Source of the DNA: Tritrichomonas musculus
Lineage: Eukaryota; Parabasalia; Tritrichomonadida; Tritrichomonadidae
Assembly: GCA_039105265.1 (NCBI GenBank)
Contig: JAPFFF010000052.1
Coordinates: forward strand, 744,001-808,000
Length of the DNA: 64,000 bases
Direction: 5' to 3'
The position numbers and the translations under genes are program-made. Shown in pieces: positions 10,482-19,987 of the stretch. How positions within the stretch are numbered: the first letter of the stretch is position 1; every line of letters starts with the position of its first letter. Below the pieces are notes generated by a model. That model made no database searches, had not been told where the DNA came from, and worked only from the letters and a program-made list of their open reading frames with translations.

Positions 10482-11225
10482 ATGGAGAATTCGGAAGAGC
10501 ATTACAATGTCATAGTTATTGGTGCCACAGGTGCATCTGGAAGGGAATTGGTTGATGAACTATTAAACTCGCCATATTATTCGACAATTACTATACCTGT
10601 CCGTAGAAAGATTGATAGATGGGAAAACCTTCCAAAAGAAAAGGCAGACAAATTGATTGTTAAAATAGTGGAAAATCTCGACTTTTTATTTGACGAAGCT
10701 CAATTTAAAGAAACAATTTCAACAGATATTCAATACAACACTCTGTTTTGCTGCTTAGGAAGTAGAGTAGGAAGAGGAGAAGAAGAATTTAGAAAAGTTG
10801 ATTTTACCTATCCTGTAAAGGCTTGCGAAATCTGTGAAAAATTAAAAATTCCACATTTTTCTTTAATTTCAGCTGGAAACGCCAAAACATCTTCAATGTT
10901 CCTCTATTGTCGTGTCAAGGGAGAAGCAGAAGATGAAATAATGAAAAAAGATGTTCAATATATCTCCATAATGAGACCAGGAATAATTCTTGATAGAGAC
11001 AATGACAAAAGGACTAGCGAAACTTTCATGGCTTGGGTTCCATTTGTGGCAAAGATTTCTACCAAAGATATCGCAAAGGCTCTTCTTTATGACGATTTGC
11101 TTTTCCAAAGAGAAGCTAATAAGGAACCTAAAAAGGTAAAAATCGAGCATGCGCAAATGGAAAAATTAGCCAGTGATTATTCAGCATCTTTATCTAATGC
11201 CAATACAGAAGCCAAAGCCGAATAA
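10482..11225 (+). CDS. TIP30/HTATIP2-like NAD(P)-binding atypical SDR (247 aa)
   Basis: A Rossmann nucleotide-binding motif GATGASG sits at about residues 12-19 after VIVI. It is followed by blocks characteristic of the HTATIP2/TIP30 (CC3) family: TLFCCLGSRVGRGEEEFRKV, HFSLISAGNAKTSS, and LYCRVKGEAE, whose YxxxK at about residue 142 supplies the SDR catalytic Tyr and Lys. MRPGIIL follows. The length fits human HTATIP2 (242 aa). The ATG at 10482 was chosen because the family match begins just after it, while the 46 codons upstream are low-complexity. In animals the family is linked to nuclear import and transcription, but here only an oxidoreductase fold can be inferred. Substrate is unknown; location is probably cytosolic. 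Confidence 0.85.
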   Translation: MENSEEHYNVIVIGATGASGRELVDELLNSPYYSTITIPVRRKIDRWENLPKEKADKLIVKIVENLDFLFDEAQFKETISTDIQYNTLFCCLGSRVGRGEEEFRKVDFTYPVKACEICEKLKIPHFSLISAGNAKTSSMFLYCRVKGEAEDEIMKKDVQYISIMRPGIILDRDNDKRTSETFMAWVPFVAKISTKDIAKALLYDDLLFQREANKEPKKVKIEHAQMEKLASDYSASLSNANTEAKAE

Positions 11226-11630
11226 AATTAATTAATAAACAATCTTCTTCAAATTAGTTTTATTTTAAAAAATAAAAAAAAAAAAAAAGTATTTTGTATA
11301 TCACTTTTCTATTGTTCTAATGTATTTAATGGCGTAAATTTCAGCATTTCACTAATATTAATAATAATGGAAATGATATTCAAAATTAAAAGATAACTAA
11401 TTTAATTTAAGTATATACATGTTAAGTATCGATTTTAGATATCAATAATTGACATATTTTTCTGATATTTAAAATAAAAAAAAAACAATTATATCTGCAA
11501 TAAATAACTAGTCTTGTTAAAAGTACAGGACTTTGGGAGAATATGATGAGGTAAAATGCTAAGATTTTAAGGAGAAACAAATACCGCATTATTTATTTTA
11601 AAAATAAAAAACAAATTTAATTTAAAAAAA
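11226..11630. other. Intergenic between convergent genes
   Basis: This A+T-rich spacer contains an A-run near 11270-11290. I found no gene or repeat that I can support. Confidence 0.55.
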
Positions 11631-12869
11631 TTATTCATCCGATAAACTAATCTCATTAAGAGCATCACTTTGAGTTGCTCGTATTATCTTCACTCTTCTA
11701 ATTTTCTTTCGTTTGACTTTCTTTCTCTTCTTTGGTTGAATAAAATCATTTAAACTTCCGATGGATGTATTATTGTCATCGTCAAGTTCTTTTTGATTCA
11801 CATTACTATTTGCATCTGATTCATAAATACTTACATTATTTCTTTTGTCATTGCTTTGAGTTTCATTATTATTATTATTATTATCTATTGATGTATCATT
11901 TAATTGTTCTTTTTTATTAATAAAATCATTTTCAATATTACAAGTGGCAACTTTGATAGTTCCTTGGTCTCCGTCTTCGTTATTATTAATACTATTATTA
12001 TTATCTCCTTCATTTCTAATAACAGTAACAATTTTTTTTGAATTTGATAAAGGCGATGCATACCTTACTTTTTTTAAAATACTATTACTCTCATTGCTTA
12101 TATTATCATCTGTAATATCAGCATTACATTCTGACTCTGTCTCATAAAAAAAAGCAGAATTATTGGTATTATTCTGTTTTTTCGCTAGTACGGTTCTAAG
12201 ATAACGCTTTTTAAACATGGATGAGACTGCTCGTTGATTTTTAATTACTTTGTCAGCAGCTGGACAATAAGGAGAGTTGGTAACTTTTTTCTTAATCCGA
12301 TCTTTGATATAATATTCTTTATTACTTGCTGTATCATTCATTTTAGGAGATTTTGCTTGTTTCCAATGATTTTGAGGTTGCTTTGATATAAATCCATCAA
12401 TTTTAGACTTATCGTCGATTTTTTTAGGTGAACTGGTTAAATTAATTTGTTTTGAATTTATATTCGATTGTGTCAGGAAAACTTGAGAGTTTGTTGAGAA
12501 ATAGTTATGATGTAATTGTGATCTTTGAAAATTTTTTGTTGATAAATTGTTGTTACTTGTTTTTCTTGACGATTGTGAATTTTGCATAGATCGGGAAGTA
12601 TGTTCAGAATAACGGAAAAAATTATCATCTTTATGAGAGTTTATTTTGGATAAATTTGTCTTTGACTGAATTAAACTTGATCTATTATTAACTTCTTGAC
12701 GATTTTTTTCCCAATCATCTTGCTGTTTATTAAAACGTAACGGTGTTGTAGGTTTGGAAGTAACAATAGTTGATTTAATATTTCGCAGTACCATTATATG
12801 ATTTGAATATGATCTTTCTTGCATGCACATGTCAACCGTACTATTTAAACAATGTTCACTACGGCGCAT
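11631..12869 (-). CDS. Asn/Ser-rich protein with strong C-terminal nuclear localisation signal (412 aa)
   Basis: I do not recognise a domain. The protein is rich in Asn, Ser, Lys and Gln, with an SNPxx-poor, disordered look and several poly-Asn runs at about residues 280-345. The most distinctive part is the basic cluster QPKKRKKVKRKKIRRVK near residues 377-394, which reads as a classical or bipartite nuclear localisation signal or a nucleic-acid-binding tail. It ends with a short acidic SLSDE. It is divergently arranged with the Sel1 gene starting at 12972, with about 100 bp between the two starts, so the pair probably shares a bidirectional promoter. Low-complexity sequence makes function prediction unsafe, but the long open frame and the shared intergenic region support a real gene. 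Confidence 0.7.
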   Translation of the reverse strand: MRRSEHCLNSTVDMCMQERSYSNHIMVLRNIKSTIVTSKPTTPLRFNKQQDDWEKNRQEVNNRSSLIQSKTNLSKINSHKDDNFFRYSEHTSRSMQNSQSSRKTSNNNLSTKNFQRSQLHHNYFSTNSQVFLTQSNINSKQINLTSSPKKIDDKSKIDGFISKQPQNHWKQAKSPKMNDTASNKEYYIKDRIKKKVTNSPYCPAADKVIKNQRAVSSMFKKRYLRTVLAKKQNNTNNSAFFYETESECNADITDDNISNESNSILKKVRYASPLSNSKKIVTVIRNEGDNNNSINNNEDGDQGTIKVATCNIENDFINKKEQLNDTSIDNNNNNNETQSNDKRNNVSIYESDANSNVNQKELDDDNNTSIGSLNDFIQPKKRKKVKRKKIRRVKIIRATQSDALNEISLSDE

Positions 12870-12971
12870 GATGTTTTTCAGTTTATAAAAATTGTATAAG
12901 TATACAATTTCTCATAAAAAGTTTCATAAAATTTTGAAAATCTTATCCAATATATCAGAACAGTGAATTCC
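12870..12971. promoter_or_regulatory. Short bidirectional promoter region
   Basis: Only 102 bp separate the two divergent starts. The interval contains CATAAAAAGTTTCATAAAA near 12913, a form of the AAAAAGTT motif seen before several genes here, and a small palindrome TTGTATAAGTATACAA near 12892. The assignment is by position and motif recurrence only. Confidence 0.4.
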
Positions 12972-15900
12972 ATGACAAACAGCTCGAAAAGTAATCTAAA
13001 TTCAGAAGGTTTTAATCAAAAATCTTATTCAGTTTTCATTCATCATAGAGATAAAATTCGTGCAGTAGATTATTTTGATTTTTCGAGCAAATCTTCTTTC
13101 AAAGAAGCAATTGGCCTTCCGCATTCATTTAATATTAAAATAGATGATACTTTACAAATTGATTCTGTTGATGCCTTAATAGAACATATTAATACTCGAG
13201 AAATAGACAAAATTATCAATAGTAGCAATGTTTTTGATTTAAATTTTCTTGCCTATATATATGGGTTCTATCTTTTGCAAGCAGCAACTGGCCCATTTAT
13301 TTTATCACAGGTTCCAATCAATCGCGTTTTTGAGGCGTTTGAAAGCAGAAGAAGCATTGAAGGCTATGTTCAATCGTTTTCATACTATTTTACACATAAT
13401 TTTAATACATTTGTTCGCGATCCATCATTTTATTCACTTCCGCTAAGTATAATTGAAAACATGATTGACAAGAATGCTTCGAAATTAACAGCTGATGATA
13501 TTATACAGTTTACAATTAACACTTACTATTCGCATGGAAAGAAAGCACTTGTACTCCTCGAGAAAGCAGATAAATGCAAAAATTCAATTAGAAATGATCG
13601 GCAAAGAAATCAATCAGATAAAGAAGTTTACAAGCAATTGCAAAATTCAAAATCGCCACTTCGAAATGTTTTCTTTCATATGATTGATTCAGATGAAAAT
13701 GAAAATAGTAATAGAAAAGATTTTTGTGATACTACCGATGGAAAAAGCAATATCGACAGTACTATTATAGACGGTATTAATAATAATAGTAATTTAGTTA
13801 ATAAACCCGTTCTTAATAAAGATTCCAGAAAACTTATAAATATTGACGATAATAATAACAATAATTATACGCACGACGATCGTTTCAAAGAAAGCTGCAA
13901 TAATGCTAACACAAATTCTATATTCAGTAATAATGATAAGGATTTTCACTTAAACAATTATTTCAATGAGAATGAAAACGACAGCAATAGCATCAAAAAG
14001 GATTACAGCAATGATTCCGATAGTTTTCATAGCACTTTAAAAAATCATAATTTTAATAATATAAGGGCTTTCGATGGATATTATCAAAAATACAGCAGTA
14101 TTAAAAAATTTGATAACACAGAAAACTTCAGTGTTAATTATAACGAATATTCGGAAAATGTTAAACCAATTATTAAGAAAGTGAAACGAGGAGGCAGAAT
14201 TCTTGAAAAAGAATCTTCAACTGCATCATTAATCCATTTATACGCCACAATAGCTCATGAACGTCCTTATCCATATACGCAATATATATGCCAAATTATC
14301 AGTCAAAGAAAGAAAACTATTGAAAGCAACACCAAAGTAAAACAAATAGAAGAACTTCGATACGACATTTCTTCTCTATATATTGCTCTTTTAGAAACGA
14401 CACAAGGGAACAAAAGTGCTGCTTACATTCTTCTCACTTCCCTTTACGAAACAGGCAAAATTGACTTCATGACGGATAAAGAGATCTATAACTTATATCG
14501 TAACCTATCCGATATTCCTCCTGAAAAAGTTTCTACCAAGACGTCATCATCATTATTTTCGTCATGTTCATCAGAAATTTCCCTTTCATTCTCTGACTTC
14601 GACCAGTTTACCACAGATGTTGATCAGAGACTTCTCCAAGACGACTTTGATTGGGGTGCCCATGGTTTATATATGATGTATCGAATATATCAAGACGGTC
14701 TATTTGGTTGTCCGAAGGACCCAAGAAAGGCCCAAAATTTTCTTAAAATGTCTGTTGATAGAGGCTACAAGGACGCCTATTTCAAATTAGCCAGTTTTAT
14801 TGTATCATCAGGCGATTTCCTCACAATCAAGGAAGATAAACTGAATATCCTTCAAAAAGCGGCAGATTTTGGAAATGGGGACTTTCAATTTGCTTATGCA
14901 AGCAATCTTGCTGAACGGAGAGATAAGATGTTGAACGTAATTAGAAGTGTCCATTACTTCAAGCTTGCAATACTAAGCGGTCATCCGAATGCTGAGAAAA
15001 ATTTTAACACTCTTCAATGTTCAAATTGTCGTTTAACTCAATCGGAATGTGTTAAACATTTCACGAGAATTTTGACTGAAAAGATCAGCATGAGTCACAA
15101 ACTTTTTCAATTAAAAATGATCGCTGATTGTGGTTTTCAACTGGCCCTTTTTGCTTATCCAGATATCCTCTCAAAAGAGGACTGTTCGCCTCTAAATGCC
15201 GACCGTCCGATGGGTCTTAAAATGCAGCGCAGAGATGTCATCACTTACTTCAAAAAGGCAATGAAAATCAACATTAAAAAGTGCCACTGCGCTCTTTCCC
15301 TCTTTCTATTGAAAAACTCTCAAAAAGTGGAAGACATCAAAGAAGCAATGGACATTCTCGCAGAGGGATCAGCTCTTCATAACAATGACGCCACACTCCT
15401 CCTCGGACGTCTTCTTCTTCGTCTTCTTGGTCCTTCTTATCGTAAACCTCAGAAAGCAATTGACCTTTTTTCACCTCTTGTGTCGTCAAATTACATACCA
15501 GCCCTTCTTGAGCTCTCTTTGTACTTCCTCTACGACAGGCAAGACATCTCGTTTGCTATGAGCTTTTTGAATCAGTTGCATGAATTGAAAGAGCCGATAG
15601 GATCCTCCCTTCTCCTCTACAATTCAATCAACCTCCCTTCAACGCCGAAGCAGCAGCAGGCCCTTCAAATAGCAGAGCTCAAGGCATTTGCTGATTCATA
15701 TTTTTCAGAGCAACCGCCCCAAAGCTCTCAAATTTTGGATGAAATTGAAAAGGTTCACAAAAATTTGTTCGACGATTTGAACATGCTTCCAGTGTGGCTC
15801 TATGCAAAAGTGCTACTTGAAGGTCGCTCTTCAAGTACTGATTTTAAAACCGCCATTTCCTATTTAAATCGGGCGGTTAATTGTGTTCCAGCACAAGTTC

Positions 15901-17714
15901 TCCTCACATCGCTCTCCTTTCAATACAGCCACATTGTCAAGGCCAACATTTCGAAAAAGATCATCGGCTTGCTGAATATGAAGTTCAACAACGCAGCGAA
16001 CACTTCTTTGCCTTCTCCTTCAGCGACCATTTCTGTTATCAAAAAGTTCGCCTCTCAAAATGATCCAACATTTCGTTACAAGTTGGGATCCATCCTGCTC
16101 GACGAGGACGAAGATTCAGAGGTTGCCTTCGAGCACATCAGACAGAGCGCCTTTGGAGGAAGCATTTGTGGTATGATGAAATACGGTTTTTTACGGTTGG
16201 ACGATAGATTCAGGCCCAAAAATGAGCTCGAAGCGCTCGAGATGTTCAAAAAGGCGGGTCTTCTTGGACTCGATCTAGGCCTCATCTTTTACGCGCGTTA
16301 CGCAATGAAGTACAGCGAACTGAAGGGCGAGTGTTTGTCAATGCTAAGGTCAATTCGAACGACCTTAACGGTCGCTCCAAATTTGAATTATGTAACTGGA
16401 AAGAAGTCCGAATGCTTCGACTCAAACAAGCTGAAATTGGCCTTTGGCGGTTGCTTGAGCGAGTTTGGTAACGCTTCACTTGAAGAATCAGAGTATCACC
16501 TCACTTCACTTATCAATGAGTACCAGCAACAGCAGCTCCAAGAAGAAAACGGTTTATCCGACGGTTTGATTGAATTCAAAATAAGTCAGGCCGATTTTGC
16601 CGAGGCTCTTTATCATTACGGAAAGACGTTAATTAAACGGGCGGTTTTTTCGGGTATTTCTTTAGTGACCAGCCGTGATGCTGTAACCGCCCTCGACATG
16701 CTTCAGAAAAGTTACGCCAACGGTTATAAACCGGCGGCCGAAGCTTACTTTAGTTTACTTTTCAACATGAAGAGAACCGACGCTGCCATTGACTTCCTTC
16801 TTGACAACCTCTCCATCTTAACGTTCGCCTTATACAAAATCGGATCATTGTCACTTTTTGAATCAAAAATGATCGGAGTGATAACATGCGTCTCCGAGAC
16901 GCAGGCAATCGACTTCCTCAAGCTCGCGACGCTGGCCGAAGACGCCTCGTTGTTCCCCGACGCCTTGTGGAAGTTCGGCACAATGCTGCGTGACGGTTTG
17001 CACGTTGCAAAAGACGAGAAATCATCACTTGACCACTTTTTGAGAGCAGCTGAAAATGGAAGCATTCCGGCGGTTGTGGCGGTTGGAAACATTGCATTGA
17101 AAATGACGACCAAAAATGTTCCTCTTAATAATTCCACTTTTTCAATGGTCTCTCAAAATAAAGCGGTTGCTTACAAATGCTTCACGAATGCGTCCTTGTC
17201 AGGCTCATGCGAAGGCAGCTGGTGTCGCGCTCTCTGCCTGATTCACGGCGTTGGCTGCAGGAGGAATGTCTACGAAGCTGTGAGAGTCCTCAAATCACTC
17301 GCCGATAGGGCTGATAGAGACGCGTTGTATCGGCTTGGCAAGATTGTTTTTAATGCGTCCAAGAGCAAAGATGGGAAAGTCAGCTTTCCTCTCTACGATC
17401 TCGGAATTAGGCTCATTTTGAATGCTGCCAATTTGGGGCACTCAACGGCCATTTGGAGAATTGGCCTTTTCATTCTACAAGGCCAAATTGATAAGAATTT
17501 GGCTGCAAATATTTTAATAAATGAAAATAAGAACTTTTTCAATGAATCAACAGAAAAAGTGGCGGCTTCTCTGTTTATTAAAAGCGCGTCTTACGGAAAT
17601 AGAAGAGGCGCTCAGCTTCTTTCTCTATGTTATGAAAATGGAATCGGAGTTGATCATGATCTGAAACTTGCCAGATTTTATGCTTCATTTAATGGCAACG
17701 GCCAGACAAAGTAG
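12972..17714 (+). CDS. Large divergent Sel1-repeat protein with Asn-rich insert (1580 aa)
   Basis: Residues 1 to about 235 are a unique N-terminal region (FIHHRDKIRAVDYFDFSSKS). An Asn/Asp/Ser-rich, probably disordered insert spans about 237-403. From about residue 555 the protein becomes a Sel1/TPR-like solenoid of diverged units: LYMMYRIYQDGLFGCPKD then KAQNFLKMSVDRG, and near the C-terminus CLIHGVGCRRNVYEAVRVL and LSLCYENGIGVDHDLKLARF. Sel1 proteins act as adaptors, for example in ER-associated degradation or signalling. I see no membrane segment or signal peptide. The ATG at 12972 is preferred; an in-frame GTG lies 9 bp upstream. The 3' half is markedly richer in G+C than the 5' half. The units are far more diverged than in the kinase-Sel1 gene, so this looks like an old, conserved cellular protein. 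Confidence 0.85.
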   Translation: MTNSSKSNLNSEGFNQKSYSVFIHHRDKIRAVDYFDFSSKSSFKEAIGLPHSFNIKIDDTLQIDSVDALIEHINTREIDKIINSSNVFDLNFLAYIYGFYLLQAATGPFILSQVPINRVFEAFESRRSIEGYVQSFSYYFTHNFNTFVRDPSFYSLPLSIIENMIDKNASKLTADDIIQFTINTYYSHGKKALVLLEKADKCKNSIRNDRQRNQSDKEVYKQLQNSKSPLRNVFFHMIDSDENENSNRKDFCDTTDGKSNIDSTIIDGINNNSNLVNKPVLNKDSRKLINIDDNNNNNYTHDDRFKESCNNANTNSIFSNNDKDFHLNNYFNENENDSNSIKKDYSNDSDSFHSTLKNHNFNNIRAFDGYYQKYSSIKKFDNTENFSVNYNEYSENVKPIIKKVKRGGRILEKESSTASLIHLYATIAHERPYPYTQYICQIISQRKKTIESNTKVKQIEELRYDISSLYIALLETTQGNKSAAYILLTSLYETGKIDFMTDKEIYNLYRNLSDIPPEKVSTKTSSSLFSSCSSEISLSFSDFDQFTTDVDQRLLQDDFDWGAHGLYMMYRIYQDGLFGCPKDPRKAQNFLKMSVDRGYKDAYFKLASFIVSSGDFLTIKEDKLNILQKAADFGNGDFQFAYASNLAERRDKMLNVIRSVHYFKLAILSGHPNAEKNFNTLQCSNCRLTQSECVKHFTRILTEKISMSHKLFQLKMIADCGFQLALFAYPDILSKEDCSPLNADRPMGLKMQRRDVITYFKKAMKINIKKCHCALSLFLLKNSQKVEDIKEAMDILAEGSALHNNDATLLLGRLLLRLLGPSYRKPQKAIDLFSPLVSSNYIPALLELSLYFLYDRQDISFAMSFLNQLHELKEPIGSSLLLYNSINLPSTPKQQQALQIAELKAFADSYFSEQPPQSSQILDEIEKVHKNLFDDLNMLPVWLYAKVLLEGRSSSTDFKTAISYLNRAVNCVPAQVLLTSLSFQYSHIVKANISKKIIGLLNMKFNNAANTSLPSPSATISVIKKFASQNDPTFRYKLGSILLDEDEDSEVAFEHIRQSAFGGSICGMMKYGFLRLDDRFRPKNELEALEMFKKAGLLGLDLGLIFYARYAMKYSELKGECLSMLRSIRTTLTVAPNLNYVTGKKSECFDSNKLKLAFGGCLSEFGNASLEESEYHLTSLINEYQQQQLQEENGLSDGLIEFKISQADFAEALYHYGKTLIKRAVFSGISLVTSRDAVTALDMLQKSYANGYKPAAEAYFSLLFNMKRTDAAIDFLLDNLSILTFALYKIGSLSLFESKMIGVITCVSETQAIDFLKLATLAEDASLFPDALWKFGTMLRDGLHVAKDEKSSLDHFLRAAENGSIPAVVAVGNIALKMTTKNVPLNNSTFSMVSQNKAVAYKCFTNASLSGSCEGSWCRALCLIHGVGCRRNVYEAVRVLKSLADRADRDALYRLGKIVFNASKSKDGKVSFPLYDLGIRLILNAANLGHSTAIWRIGLFILQGQIDKNLAANILINENKNFFNESTEKVAASLFIKSASYGNRRGAQLLSLCYENGIGVDHDLKLARFYASFNGNGQTK

Positions 17715-17880
17715 AAATGGAAACTATTATTCAATATTTATATATATATATTAGATATTTTTATAATTCCTTTTGATTTACCATAATGTTTGTTAAGCAT
17801 TTATTAAATCATCTTTAAAATATCTTCTTTTTTAATTTTTATTTTGAAAACTTTTAGCTCTTTTTATTTTCTTTCAAATG

Positions 17881-18594
17881 TTTAAGGGTGAGCGAAAAAA
17901 AAAAGCTTTCTGTTACGTTAAAATACATGTTCTAAAAAGCTTAATTTAATTATAAACCATATGTTGAATTTTCGTTTTCGCGGAGATGAACTCGATTTAA
18001 ATCTGACTTTTTCAATACTTTTTAAAACTTTTTCAATACTTATTAAAAACGAGTTCATCTCATCCAATATCAAATATACTGTTGTATTATATGTTCCCTC
18101 CGCATCATGGTATTTTTAAAAATCATGTAACAGAACGATTTTTTTGATTATTAGACCGTACGAAAATAATAATATTAGATATTCATATTAAGTTTGGAAA
18201 TTCATTATAAAATTAAAAAAGTAATGATAAATTTCTTTTGATATTTCAATTATCATGAAATAATTAAACAAAAATGATTATTTTACGAAAAAAAAATTGA
18301 GTATTGATTTTTTTACGTAAAATTTTAAATTTTTAAATCCGATCCTTTTCGTCTTATGAATGCCGTTTTATAGCAAAATATTGTTAACTATATAGAAAAA
18401 AGTGTTTACTGTATATTTAAATCATTAATTTCCCAATTTCAACTACCTGATAACATAAATTATTATCTTTTTAAAAAACATTAAGGAAAATGAAATTTTT
18501 TAATTTAAATATATTTAAAATAATAAATTATACTATATTTTCCTATTTTTTTCAAAAAAAAATATTTATTCATAAACTTTTTCTCACCCTTAAA
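17881..18594. mobile_element. TTAA-bounded palindromic element (MITE-like)
   Basis: The left end TTTAAGGGTGAG (17881-17892) is matched in inverted orientation by CTCACCCTTAAA (18583-18594). Both ends therefore carry TTAA followed inward by GGGTGAG. The interior is about 690 bp with no supported gene. TTAA target duplications are typical of Kolobok and piggyBac superfamilies, and a Kolobok-like transposase lies 1.4 kb downstream. The inverted repeats are short, so a chance origin is not excluded. Confidence 0.5.
17983..18061. repeat. Hairpin with 12-bp arms and repeated loop
   Basis: GAGATGAACTCG at 17983-17994 pairs with CGAGTTCATCTC at 18050-18061. The 55-nt loop contains two copies of ACTTTTTCAATACTT. 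It lies inside the TTAA-bounded element. Confidence 0.7.
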
Positions 18595-18639
18595 TTTTTA
18601 TGTATAAAGTATTCAAATATTTGAATGACTATATGATAA

Positions 18640-19371
18640 ATGCATCCTCTTCGAGAAATTCAAAGGCTAAAAGCTCAGATTGAACAAATACGTATACAGT
18701 TTCATTTACTTCTTTCTTTAGATGATCCTGTATCAATTAAATACATTGAAGAAATAGAAAAGGCAACAGAAGAAAGATATCTTGATAGTGAAAAAGCTCA
18801 TAAAAACGAAGAAGATTCTGCCCAACTACATTATGATGGTGCAATGTACCAAATGGAGTTTGACGATGAAATATCACGTCAAAAAATAACAGAAAGATTA
18901 ATAAAATTAATAAAATTTAGATATAAAGTAATTGAAGATCATTTTCCAGACTCCTGCAAATATTTTCGATCCAAAGGTTGCAAATTCTTGACTGATATGA
19001 CAGAAGATAAATCTGAAGAATCTGAAAACAATAAATATATAGTCGAAACTTCACAAAAACCACTTATCCAAGACGAAGATATCAAAAAATCCCAAGAAAA
19101 ACATAATCCAAAAGAATATTACGTTAATGATTCAGTTCTATATCATGGGAATGAACAATTTTCAATAGGATCGAATGTAATAATGATAATCCCTTTAAAA
19201 GGAGACAATCCAAAATGCAATATACCATGCACTATTCGCGATATTAATCCACAATATGTTGAAGTTAAAGTTAACATTGAAGAAAATATGATCAAACGAA
19301 TCAAAATCGAAGCATTTATACACAAAATATGCAGATTTGAACATGCAAAATCAAATAGTGATAATAAATAA
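18640..19371 (+). CDS. Sds3/BRMS1-like protein (243 aa), candidate Sin3-HDAC subunit
   Basis: The first about 110 residues form a long coiled coil (LREIQRLKAQIEQIRIQFHL, then SIKYIEEIEKATEERY), as in the Sds3/BRMS1 family. The C-terminal block from YYVNDSVLYHGNEQFSIGSN through NPQYVEVKV to KIEAFIHKICRF resembles, in layout, the conserved C-terminal beta-barrel of SUDS3/BRMS1 (a Trp/Tyr-His segment, a basic link, then a VISSVGANEIWVR-like strand). Total length is close to human BRMS1 (246 aa). If right, it would be a scaffold of a Sin3-type histone deacetylase complex in the nucleus. This is recognition of pattern, not alignment; any coiled-coil protein with a small Tudor/SH3-like barrel is the alternative. 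Confidence 0.5.
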   Translation: MHPLREIQRLKAQIEQIRIQFHLLLSLDDPVSIKYIEEIEKATEERYLDSEKAHKNEEDSAQLHYDGAMYQMEFDDEISRQKITERLIKLIKFRYKVIEDHFPDSCKYFRSKGCKFLTDMTEDKSEESENNKYIVETSQKPLIQDEDIKKSQEKHNPKEYYVNDSVLYHGNEQFSIGSNVIMIIPLKGDNPKCNIPCTIRDINPQYVEVKVNIEENMIKRIKIEAFIHKICRFEHAKSNSDNK

Positions 19372-19987
19372 TAATAATAAATTTCAAAGCTGGAGATCTA
19401 TTAATAGATCGATAAAAAAAGTACAGATCGATAAAAAAAGTGGAAAATTTGTATCAAATATACTTTTTAGAGATATATTTAATTGATATATCTTAGTCAC
19501 TGCATTAATAATAAATCAAATTAAACATCCTTTAAAATTTGATGTTAATTATCAATTGTAATTTTTCAACTTTTCCGGGTTTTTTGTGTATCGAAACACT
19601 TTTTTATCGATACAGAAAAATATAGAGCAATTTTTTTTTCTTTTTCTGTATCGATATATATTAATATATATATATTTACTGAATACCGGTTTTTTTTTGT
19701 AAAGCAATTTTTTTTCTTTTTGATCACATAGAATCTATGTCATAGATTGTGCAAGGTTAAGGAATCATATATAAATAAGAAACTCTTAGCCTTATGATAA
19801 AGCTCTTATCAGTCATGTTCCGCCAACAATCAATTTTATAGACTTTTAATATTATTTAATATGTTATAAATGATAAATATCGCATTTATTTAATAATTCA
19901 ACAATAAAATTTTAAGATAATATAACTATTATAAATCTTTTGAAAATTTGTGGATTGCTTTCAAAAATTGAAAAGAGAAAATAAATT
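19372..19987. other. Intergenic with nested inverted repeats
   Basis: AGATCGATAAAAAAAGT occurs twice in tandem (about 19406 and 19424) and again inverted as CACTTTTTTATCGATAC at 19597-19613. No gene is seen. It ends at the left end of the Kolobok-like element. Confidence 0.5.
19605..19656. repeat. Perfect hairpin, 16-bp arms
   Basis: TATCGATACAGAAAAA at 19605-19620 is perfectly complementary to TTTTTCTGTATCGATA at 19641-19656, leaving a 20-nt A+T-rich loop. It could be a relic of a small palindromic element. Confidence 0.7.

Noticed and set aside
16745-17137. 130-codon reverse frame opposite the 1580-aa Sel1 gene
   Set aside because: It is a shadow of a G+C-rich coding stretch, with no start context or family.
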